Positions 1 to 5,786 of a stretch of DNA of 9,024 bases are shown piece by piece (position 1 is the stretch's first letter; every line of letters begins with the position of its first letter). The position numbers were made by a program, and so were the translations under genes. The notes under the pieces are model-generated. The model worked only from the letters and a program-made list of their open reading frames with translations, was not told where the DNA came from and did no database searches. The DNA comes from CAZGXM01 sp964529795 (GTDB lineage Bacteria; Bacillota; JADQBR01). The DNA lies in assembly GCA_964529795.1 (NCBI GenBank), contig CAZGXM010000084.1, positions 1 to 9,024 on the forward strand, given 5' to 3'.

Positions 1-30
1 CAGACCTTATAACTTCAAGGATTTAGGTGC

Positions 31-66
31 TTAATTTTACTGCGAAAGTTGAGTATAATATATAAT
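31..66 (+). promoter_or_regulatory. Putative sigma-A promoter for ligase A, with tandem -10 boxes
   Basis: Two exact TATAAT hexamers occur at 54-59 and 61-66 in an AT-rich stretch about 100 bases before the ligase A start. The best-spaced -35 for the first box is TTAATT at 31-36, 17 bp upstream, matching the TTGACA consensus at only half its positions. The second box has only TTACTG at 37-42 with an 18 bp spacer. The -10 boxes are convincing and the -35 elements are weak, so this is a plausible but unproven promoter. A T-rich leader follows at about 98-123 without a hairpin that would make it a terminator. Confidence 0.4.
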
Positions 67-168
67 GAACGTTTAATATAAAGATGTTAGGGTTGTTGCT
101 TTTTTGAAATTTTTTTGGTTTTGCGTGTTAATGAGACAACTTTACTAAAAAGGGAGGTTATGAAAGTA

Positions 169-1788
169 ATGGGTGAGGCAGTGCATAGGCTTTTGGAAAG
201 AAATGCCCGCAAGTATGCAAATGAATGTGGTGTGTTGAGCTTGGAGTATGGCATTGAATGGTCCTGGCAGGAACTTAACAACCGGGCCAACGGGGTGGCG
301 GAGATACTGCTGGATGCCGGACTGCAGCGGGGAGAACGGGTGGCCCTGGTAATTCCCAACCGGCCGGAATTTCTAGCTGCGTATTTTGGTGTGTTAAAGG
401 CCGGGGGCGTGGCGGTGCCGGTCAACGTGCGGCTGGCCAAACCGGAAATTGAATATATCATTGACGACAGTGAAGCAGTGAAGCCAGGGGTTTGATTTAT
501 GATGCCAAGCTGGGGTTAAACGGCGGCGAATTTTCAGAAAAGTGCAAAACATTGACGGGGTTTTGGGAAATTTCCAGTCTGGCCGCTGGTTCCGGCGAAA
601 ATCCTGAATTGGACATTTCGGTTTATGATGTGGCAGAAATCATTTACACCTCCGGGACCACAGGAAAACCCAAAGGGGTGGTGCTGTCACACAATTGTGT
701 ATATGCAGTGGGGACCATGATGGCCTACGAGGCGGAGATAAGGTATGGAGACCGGGCGCTTCTCCTCATGCCCCTAACCCACTCGGCGCCCCTTAACTTG
801 TTTATGATTGGGGCAGTCTATGCGGGGGCCATGTGTGTGGTAGGGAATTTTACTCCCCAAGCCATATTGAAAACATGCCAGGATGCCAAAACCACCCATT
901 TCTTTGGTGCGCCGGTGGCATACCTGCTGGCGCTGCAGGTGCCAGACTTCGATGAATACGATTTATCCAGCGCCAAGTACTGGACTTATGGCGGTGCACC
1001 CATGGGGAAGGCAGCATTGAACATGGTTAGGAGCAAATTTCCCGGTAAATTCATGAGCCTTTACGGTTTGACGGAAAGCGGTCCCAACGGCATACCCTTA
1101 TTCCCCGACGAGCATGAGCAGCATGTCGGCAGTATCGGCAGAAGAGGAGCTGTGAACTGTGAGGTGAAGATTGTCACCGAGGAGGGGATAATTGCCGGTC
1201 CTGGCGAGGAAGGGGAAATTTATTTAAAATCCCCGTCCATAATGCTAAAGTACCACAACAAGCCCGACGCCACAAAAGAGGTCATGGTAGACGGTTGGAT
1301 AAAGACCGGCGACNNNNNNNNNNNNNNNNNNNNNNNNNNNNNNNNNNNNNNNNNNNNNNNNNNNNNNNNNNNNNNNNNNNNNNNNNNNNNNNNNNNNNNN
1401 NNNNNNNNNNNNNGTAGACGGTTGGATAAAGACCGGCGACATGGCCCAAATTGACCAGGACGGGTATTTTTGGGTGAAGGGCCGAAAGAAGGATATGATT
1501 ATTTCCGGCGGGGTAAATGTATATCCCAAGGAGATTGAAGACGTGCTCATACAGCATCCCAAGGTTGCCGACGTGGCAGTGGTGGGAGTACCTCATGCAC
1601 AGTGGGGCGAAACGGTGATGGCCGTAATCGTACCCAAAGGTGCAGCTCCTGACAAACAGGAGCTGCAAGCATTCTGCAAACAGCACCTGGCAGACTTTAA
1701 ACTGCCCAGGATAATCCGCTTTGACCAATCCATACCCAGAAATGCTTCCGGGAAAATTTTAAAACACCTGATTAAGCGGGAAGCATAA
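169..1788 (+). CDS. AMP-forming acyl-CoA ligase (ligase A), broken by a frameshift and an assembly gap
   Basis: This is an ANL-superfamily acyl-CoA synthetase that would adenylate a carboxylic acid with ATP and pass it to CoA in the cytoplasm; the acyl substrate cannot be told. Signature pieces lie in order across the breaks: N-terminal ERVALVIPNRPEF, P-loop YTSGTTGKPKG (about 651-683), YGLTESG (about 1060-1080), GWIKTGD next to the gap, the hinge region GRKKDMIISGGVNVYP, and a C-terminal PRNASGK with the catalytic lysine. Translation runs in one frame to a TGA at 493-495, then resumes in another frame as GLIYDAKL; one extra G in the GGGG run at 487-490 would join them. Removing 127 bases at the gap (100 N plus one 27-base copy) makes the rest contiguous, giving 1494 bases or 497 residues, normal for the family. 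I chose ATG 169 because AGGGAGG at 151-157 is 11 bases upstream; ATG 160 would be only 2 bases away. It may be functional with draft errors, or a pseudogene. Confidence 0.85.
1287..1440. other. Assembly gap (100 N, 1314-1413) flanked by identical 27-base ends
   Basis: Exactly 100 N characters, the conventional placeholder for a gap of unknown size, separate bases 1313 and 1414. The 27 bases before the gap (1287-1313) and the 27 after it (1414-1440) are identical and encode VDGWIKTGD in ligase A. The next codons after the second copy, MAQIDQDGYF, follow naturally in this enzyme family. The simplest reading is that two contigs overlap by 27 bases and were scaffolded without being merged. The true gap would then be minus 27 bases and no coding sequence would be missing. 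Confidence 0.9.
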
Positions 1789-1825
1789 AAAAAAACACAC
1801 CGCCATGGAACCGGAACCATGGCGG
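1787..1825 (-). terminator. Intrinsic terminator hairpin between the convergent ligases
   Basis: A perfect 9-bp stem is formed by CCGCCATGG (1800-1808) and CCATGGCGG (1817-1825) around an 8-base loop. On the minus strand it is followed by TGTG and then nine T residues (the A run at 1787-1795), so it fits a rho-independent terminator for ligase B, about 85 bases past its stop. In the plus direction it starts 12 bases after the ligase A stop. The following TAGTTATG is only a weak T tract, which the intron-like sequence starting at 1834 may have interrupted. It probably serves both genes. Confidence 0.7.
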
Positions 1826-1833
1826 TAGTTATG

Positions 1834-1876
1834 GTGCGCCCGGCACGGGCGATGTCTACAGGGTGAAAGTCCCGAC
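1834..1876 (+). mobile_element. 5' end remnant of a group II (class C) intron
   Basis: The sequence starts with GTGCG, the conserved group II 5' end, and continues GCCCGGCACGGGCG, then GTCTACAGGGTGAAAGTCCCGA. From recall, this closely follows the start of domain I of group IIC introns such as the Oceanobacillus iheyensis one (GTGTGCCCGGCATGGGTG, then GTCTATAGGGTGAGAGTCCCGA). Differences sit in pairing positions: CGCCCG (1837-1842) and CGGGCG (1846-1851) form a perfect stem over GCA, and GGG/CCC pair around TGAAAGT. Class C introns are known to insert just after terminator hairpins, and here a 9-bp hairpin ends 8 bases upstream. Only about 34 bases follow before the ligase B stop, so the rest of the ribozyme and the reverse transcriptase are absent. 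Sequence 1883-1904 can pair (CTCCTC with GAGGAG), but I could not match it to a known intron part. Confidence 0.65.
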
Positions 1877-1910
1877 TTCTAGCTCCTCGATTTAAGGAGA
1901 GGAGATTCTC

Positions 1911-3533
1911 TTACGCTTCTTTCAAACCCTGATCGGCATACTGTTTTCGCAGCACCTTCTTATCAAATTTACCCACGCTGGTTTTGGGGATTTCGTTTAT
2001 GAATTTAATTTTGTCCGGCAGCCAGATCTTAGGCACTTTGTCTTGCAGGAAATCGATAATATCCCGGGCGGTGGTTTTGTCGCGGTAATCCGGCTTTAAC
2101 ACCACGCAGGCCAGGGGTCGCTCCACCCACTTGGGATGGGGAATGGCAATGACCGCTGCTTCCAAAACCGCCGGATGGGCCATGATGGTGTTTTCCAGGT
2201 CAATGGAGGATATCCACTCGCCGCCGCTTTTAATCAGGTCCTTGGCCCGGTCCACGATGAAGCAGTAGCCTTCCGGGTCCACGGTGACAATATCCCCGGT
2301 GTGCAGCCAGCTCCCCGCAAAGGCAGGTTTGCTCCGTTCCGGCTCCTTATAGTATTCCCGGGCAATCCAGGGGCCGCGCAGCAGCAGTTCGCCCATATCC
2401 CGCCCGTTCCATTCAATTTCACTGCCGTCATCTTTGACCACTTTCATTTCCAGGCCCGGTACCAGGATACCCTGCTTGGTGGCCAGTTCCAGTTTTTTAT
2501 CTTCGCTCCAATCTTTCATGTAGCTTTTCGGCTTGCATACCAGTACCACCGGGGTGGTTTCGGTCATGCCGTAGGCATGGATAATGGGCAGGTTCAGTTT
2601 ATCAAGATAGGCCTTGTGCAGGGCCTTTGGTACGGCCGAACCGCCGCATACCAGTGCCCGCAGGCTGGTATAGTCATATTCCCCGGTTTCCCAGACCCTT
2701 AAAGTGCCCATCCAGATGGTGGGTACGCCCGCGGCCAGGGTGGCTTGATGTTCTTCAATCACTGCACAGACGTCCTCCGGCCGGGGGCGGGCACCGGGGA
2801 AAATCTGTGTTGCCCCCAGGAAAGTGCTGACAAAGGGTAATCCCCAGGCGTTGGCGTGAAACATGGGCACAAAGGGCATGATGCGATCGGACTCGGAAAT
2901 GGCCAGGGCGTCGGGCAGGGCGGCGGCATAGCTGTGCAGCACCAGGGCGCGGTGGGTATATTCCACTCCCTTGGGATTGCCGGTGGTGGCGGTGGTATAG
3001 CACATGGCAGCGGGAGTCCATTCGTCCAGGTCGGGAAACTCAAATTCTGCTGCGGCGTCTTTTAAAAGGGTTTCGTAGGAATGAACCGGCGTCAAGCTGC
3101 TGCCGGGAATGTCTTCGCTATCAGACATGATTACAAAGTGTTTCACCGTGGTAAGCTTTTCTTTCACCGCCTCTACCAGGGGAAGCAGGTCCTTATCCAC
3201 AAAAATGACCCTATCTCCGCCATGGTTGATGACATAGGTCAGCTGTTCCGGGGACAACCTTAAATTCAAGGTATGCAGCACGGCGCCACTGCAGGGGACG
3301 GCAAAGTAAAGTTCCAGGTGGCGGTGGTGGTTCCAGGCCAGGGTACCAACCTTGTCGCCTTTTTCAATTCCCAGTTCCTTCAGGACATTGGCCAACCGTT
3401 TTACCCGCCTGTAAAAGTCGGCATAAGTGTACCTGAAGGTGCCGGAATAGTCCCGGGTGAATATTTCCTTTTTGGGATAAAGCAGGTTAGCCCGTTCCAG
3501 CATGGTACGCACGGTCAGGTTGTACAGCATCAT
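1911..3533 (-). CDS. Long/medium-chain fatty acid--CoA ligase (ligase B), AMP-forming
   Basis: A complete 540-residue cytoplasmic enzyme that would activate fatty acids to acyl-CoA with ATP, yielding AMP and pyrophosphate, the entry step for beta-oxidation or lipid synthesis. Visible motifs in order: P-loop YTTATTGNPKG (179-189), MFHANAWGLP (224-233), which resembles the same region of Thermus-type long-chain acyl-CoA synthetases, GGSAVPK (297-303), YGMTET (321-326), TGD (412-414), the linker DRAKDLIKSGGEWISS (428-443) and the catalytic lysine K522 in TSVGK. Length is typical for that subfamily. The start is the first of two consecutive ATG codons; TAAAGGAGGA on the minus strand puts GGAGG 8 bases upstream. 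It converges on ligase A, from which it is clearly different in sequence, and diverges from the sigma-54 activator. A -24/-12 promoter lies about 76 bases upstream. Chain-length preference cannot be read from the sequence. Confidence 0.93.
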   Translation of the reverse strand: MMLYNLTVRTMLERANLLYPKKEIFTRDYSGTFRYTYADFYRRVKRLANVLKELGIEKGDKVGTLAWNHHRHLELYFAVPCSGAVLHTLNLRLSPEQLTYVINHGGDRVIFVDKDLLPLVEAVKEKLTTVKHFVIMSDSEDIPGSSLTPVHSYETLLKDAAAEFEFPDLDEWTPAAMCYTTATTGNPKGVEYTHRALVLHSYAAALPDALAISESDRIMPFVPMFHANAWGLPFVSTFLGATQIFPGARPRPEDVCAVIEEHQATLAAGVPTIWMGTLRVWETGEYDYTSLRALVCGGSAVPKALHKAYLDKLNLPIIHAYGMTETTPVVLVCKPKSYMKDWSEDKKLELATKQGILVPGLEMKVVKDDGSEIEWNGRDMGELLLRGPWIAREYYKEPERSKPAFAGSWLHTGDIVTVDPEGYCFIVDRAKDLIKSGGEWISSIDLENTIMAHPAVLEAAVIAIPHPKWVERPLACVVLKPDYRDKTTARDIIDFLQDKVPKIWLPDKIKFINEIPKTSVGKFDKKVLRKQYADQGLKEA

Positions 3534-3581
3534 TTTGCATTCCTCCTTTAATTATTTGACTTTTTGCCTCCGGGGCGATAT

Positions 3582-3595
3582 GGGAGACATCTCCC
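3582..3595 (-). promoter_or_regulatory. Inverted repeat at the predicted start of the ligase B transcript
   Basis: GGGAGA-CA-TCTCCC is a perfect 6-bp dyad with a 2-base centre. If the -24/-12 promoter at 3609-3624 is used, transcription would start near 3598, placing the dyad at about +4 to +17. It could be a DNA operator or, less easily given the tight loop, a 5' transcript hairpin that stabilises the RNA. No T run follows it, so it is not a terminator. Confidence 0.4.
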
Positions 3596-3608
3596 CTTCA
3601 TTGATAAA

Positions 3609-3624
3609 TGCAAATATTTTTCCA
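3609..3624 (-). promoter_or_regulatory. Candidate sigma-54 (-24/-12) promoter for ligase B
   Basis: The minus strand reads TGGAAAAATATTTGCA. Compared with the consensus TGGCACG-N4-TTGCW it has the invariant GG (3623-3622) and GC (3611-3610) with exactly 10 bases between them, plus the full TTGCA at -12; the CACG part of the -24 element is not matched. The predicted start near 3598 leaves a leader of about 65 bases before ligase B. The neighbouring divergent gene encodes a GAFTGA-bearing sigma-54 activator, which makes the site much more credible. I found no comparable sigma-A promoter on this strand. Confidence 0.6.
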
Positions 3625-3744
3625 GAAATGCCGAAAAACCATCATTGGGTAAATGTTAAAGTTAAGAGGTGCATTTTGATATTTTAATGGTTGGGGTCGG
3701 GAAAAACGGGCATGGTTTTGTTTGAAGAGAACATAAGATACTGT

Positions 3745-3772
3745 TTGTTTTTCGGACAGTGCATGCTAAAAT
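3745..3772 (+). promoter_or_regulatory. Putative sigma-A promoter for the sigma-54 activator
   Basis: TTGTTT (3745-3750) and TAAAAT (3767-3772) are separated by 16 bp. The -10 matches TATAAT at five of six positions and the -35 matches TTGACA at three. Transcription would begin near 3779 and leave a leader of about 250 bases that includes the TGNCAGGCA repeats. An ACTGT / ACAGT inverted repeat (3740-3744 and 3756-3760) overlaps the -35 and spacer. A lone TATAAT at 3984-3989 is an alternative -10 but has no acceptable -35. Confidence 0.35.
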
Positions 3773-3829
3773 GAACAAGGACCGGTTGGGGGAGTAAGGT
3801 TTTACGCGCCGGCAAGGCAATTGACGAAT

Positions 3830-3844
3830 TGGCAAGCATTTTGT
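3830..3844 (+). promoter_or_regulatory. Weak sigma-54-like site facing the activator gene
   Basis: TGGCAAGCATTTTGT has a near-consensus -24 element (TGGCAAG against TGGCACG) and correct spacing to TTGT, but the -12 C is replaced by T. If real, the transcript would start near 3856, about 170 bases before the activator ATG, and would suggest autoregulation. The imperfect -12 and the long leader keep confidence low. Confidence 0.28.
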
Positions 3845-3904
3845 TTTTCTTTTTTTTGAAAGCGGAAGAGGAAGAAGATTTCCCACCGCCGCAACAACTG
3901 AAGA

Positions 3905-3976
3905 TGCCAGGCACCTTGAGTTATTGTCAGGCAAGGGAAAAACTTCCTTGCGCTGGCAGGAAGACTCTGACAGGCA
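3905..3976 (+). repeat. Three TGNCAGGCA repeats, possible activator binding (enhancer) sites
   Basis: Three copies of one 9-mer lie in 72 bases: TGCCAGGCA (3905-3913), TGTCAGGCA (3925-3933) and TGACAGGCA (3968-3976). They differ only at the third base, and their starts are 20 and 43 bases apart, close to two and four helical turns, so they would lie on about the same DNA face. The first copy is itself a palindrome (TGCC-A-GGCA). A related half-site, CTGGCAGG, lies at 3953-3960 in the opposite sense. They sit between the divergent ligase B and activator genes, 281-367 bp upstream of the ligase -24/-12 site, a usual enhancer distance for sigma-54 activators. The binding protein is inferred, not shown. 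Confidence 0.5.
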
Positions 3977-4026
3977 GGGAATATATAATCAATATACAGA
4001 AAATTCTTTAAAAAGGGGGCGAATTG

Positions 4027-5460
4027 ATGAAACCGAAGGAAATCATGCGGCCTTTTCCGGCCACACTCAGGAAAGAGAGCAGTTTGCAGGAAGCGATACG
4101 GGCCATGAAAAAATGCGGTTTGAACATAATTCCGGTGACCGGAGCTGATGGTGAGTTGCTGGGGATTTTCACCCGCTCCCGGTTGTTTAACCTGTTGCTT
4201 GAGGGCAAGCCCCTGACCACTGTGATAAAACCCTACTATTACCAGGATCCGGTCACTGTACCCCAAGAGGAATTTTATGATGTGGAAAGGCTCTTTGCGG
4301 AATTTATCGGTAGTAACGGGAACGGCAAGTTTGCCAAAATCAGCACGGTGATAATTACGGACAAAAGCGGGAAATACCTGGCCGGGGTGGTCACCAAGGA
4401 GGAATTGATTGAATACCTGATGAGAGAGGCCTTTAAACTGAAAAAGAGTCTGGAAGTTGCCCTGCAGGCCACCCGGGAAGAATTGCATCGGGTAAAACTG
4501 AAACAACGTCCCAAATATTCATTTCGGGAAATGGTTGCCGGCACACCTTCCATGAAGCGGATGGTGGCCATGGCGCAAAAGGCTGCCCGGCAAAATTCCA
4601 CTATTCTTATCCAGGGGGAAAGCGGCACGGGTAAGGAATGGTTTGCCCATGCCCTGCACCAGGCCAGCCAGCGGGCGGGTGGGCCGTTTATTACCGTAAA
4701 CTGTGCGGCTATTCCGGAACAACTGCTGGAGTCCGAATTTTTCGGTTATGACGAGGGTGCCTTTACCGGAGCCAGGAAAAAGGGGAAATACGGCAAACTG
4801 GATATGGCCCACGGCGGCACGCTTTTCCTGGATGAAATCGGAGACATGTCCTTATCGCTGCAGTCAAAAATTTTGCGGGTGCTGCAGGAGAAAGAGTTTT
4901 ACCGGGTGGGCGGCACTGAAAAAGTAGCCGTGGATGTACGGGTTATTGCCGCCACCAACAAGCCGTTGGAAACACTGTTGTCAGAAAAGAAGTTTCGGGA
5001 GGACCTGTTTTACCGCCTGAACGTGGTGTCCTTTGACCTGCCTCCCTTGAGGGAACGGCGGGACGATATCCCCAGTTTGATAGACTATTTCATCAAGGAA
5101 CTGAACAGCACTTTAAATACCAATATTACGGGAATTTCAGACGATGCTCTGGGCAGGCTGATGGGCTATCACTGGCCGGGGAACATTCGCGAACTGCGCA
5201 ACGTTATTGAACGGGCCATGATTTTTGCGGAAACGGGAGAGATTACCCGGCAGGACCTGCCGGACAAATTGCAGGATGTGCCGCGAAAGAAACCTGCTGC
5301 AGTGGTAAACATGAGGGCCCTGGTGGAAAGGAAGGAAAAGGAGGTCATCGTTGAGGCCCTGGAGCGGACCAGGGGCAATAAATCCCGGGCGGCCAGGATC
5401 CTGGGCATGAGCCGTTCAACGTTATATGAAAAAATCAGGAAGTTCGGCATCAGTGTTTGA
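4027..5460 (+). CDS. CBS-domain sigma-54-dependent transcriptional activator, Fis-type HTH
   Basis: A 477-residue bacterial enhancer-binding protein. Residues about 1-58 and 66-132 form a tandem CBS pair, a module that often binds AMP, ATP or related adenosyl ligands. A charged, probably helical linker (about 133-160) leads to the AAA+ domain, which has Walker A GESGTGKE (197-204), the sigma-54-contacting loop GAFTGA (244-249), Walker B TLFLDEIGDM (265-274), REDLFYRLNV (324-333) and WPGNIREL (383-390). The C-terminal helix-turn-helix (about 448-472, NKSRAARILGMSRSTLYEK) is the Fis/HTH_8 type. All key motifs are intact, so it should hydrolyse ATP and open sigma-54 promoters. ATG 4027 is preferred over the in-frame TTG at 4024 because AAAGGGGG ends 7 bases upstream of it. 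It is divergent from ligase B, its most likely target. The actual ligand and any other targets are unknown. Confidence 0.93.
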   Translation: MKPKEIMRPFPATLRKESSLQEAIRAMKKCGLNIIPVTGADGELLGIFTRSRLFNLLLEGKPLTTVIKPYYYQDPVTVPQEEFYDVERLFAEFIGSNGNGKFAKISTVIITDKSGKYLAGVVTKEELIEYLMREAFKLKKSLEVALQATREELHRVKLKQRPKYSFREMVAGTPSMKRMVAMAQKAARQNSTILIQGESGTGKEWFAHALHQASQRAGGPFITVNCAAIPEQLLESEFFGYDEGAFTGARKKGKYGKLDMAHGGTLFLDEIGDMSLSLQSKILRVLQEKEFYRVGGTEKVAVDVRVIAATNKPLETLLSEKKFREDLFYRLNVVSFDLPPLRERRDDIPSLIDYFIKELNSTLNTNITGISDDALGRLMGYHWPGNIRELRNVIERAMIFAETGEITRQDLPDKLQDVPRKKPAAVVNMRALVERKEKEVIVEALERTRGNKSRAARILGMSRSTLYEKIRKFGISV

Positions 5461-5786
5461 CAACCGGGCAATTACCGCCCAGAACCTTACTACTATGGAA
5501 ATCGGCTCGTTAAAATGAACAGGTTGACTTTTAGCCACTCCCTGAAGAGGTGGTTGAAGGCCGGGTAGAAAAGCGGTGGAGGCATATCATCCCAGTTCCT
5601 GAATGGTGACTGTACATTTAGTAATGAGGCCCCCATGTCATGTTTGTGGCATGGGGGCCTATTTCCAATGGCGATAATTTTTGTTGGGAAAATTGGTGAG
5701 TACAGCGCTTTTATTTTCCTGGGCATACAGGAATTTGTTGGGATTTGGCGAAAGATGTACTAACAGCAATTTCTGGGAGGCGGGCC
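5461..5786. other. Intergenic region between the activator and the protease
   Basis: No credible gene is visible in these 326 bases; the only sizeable open frame, on the minus strand at 5493-5726, has no ribosome site or recognisable protein. It holds a weak GGGC/GCCC hairpin (5466-5480) directly after the activator stop, a strong 11-bp-stem hairpin at 5627-5660, and the protease ribosome site GGGAGG at 5775-5780. A possible protease promoter, TTGTTG-17-TACTAA just upstream of that site, is too poor to call. Confidence 0.6.
5627..5660 (+). terminator. Strong hairpin, possible terminator after the activator gene
   Basis: AGGCCCCCATG (5627-5637) and CATGGGGGCCT (5650-5660) form a perfect 11-bp GC-rich stem around a 12-base loop. 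Only ATTTCC follows on the plus strand and the minus-strand flank is no richer in T, so it lacks a good U tract in either direction. It lies about 165 bases past the activator stop and 127 bases before the protease start. A weak or bidirectional terminator is the best guess; a non-terminator hairpin element is possible. Confidence 0.45.

Noticed and set aside
98..123. T-rich stretch before ligase A as a terminator of an upstream gene
   Set aside because: There are two T runs but no preceding GC-rich hairpin; it more likely belongs to an AT-rich leader.
487..495. Programmed -1 ribosomal frameshift in ligase A
   Set aside because: The sequence A-GGG-GTT-TGA is not a canonical slippery heptamer and such enzymes are not known to need recoding; a one-base sequencing error or mutation is simpler.
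2136..2702. A 188-codon plus-strand open frame
   Set aside because: It is antisense to ligase B, whose motifs and ribosome site are unambiguous; the product looks like no known protein.
3802..4506. A 234-codon minus-strand open frame spanning the control region and the start of the activator
   Set aside because: Half of it is antisense to the CBS domains, its product shows no known motif, and no ribosome site is apparent at its start.
5676..5692. A sigma-54-like TGGCGATAATTTTTGTT upstream of the protease
   Set aside because: The spacing between the GG and the G of the -12 element is one base too long and the -12 C is missing.
5493..5726. A 77-codon minus-strand open frame in the spacer
   Set aside because: No ribosome site or similarity; it runs straight through the 11-bp-stem hairpin and its codons are not like those of the neighbouring genes.
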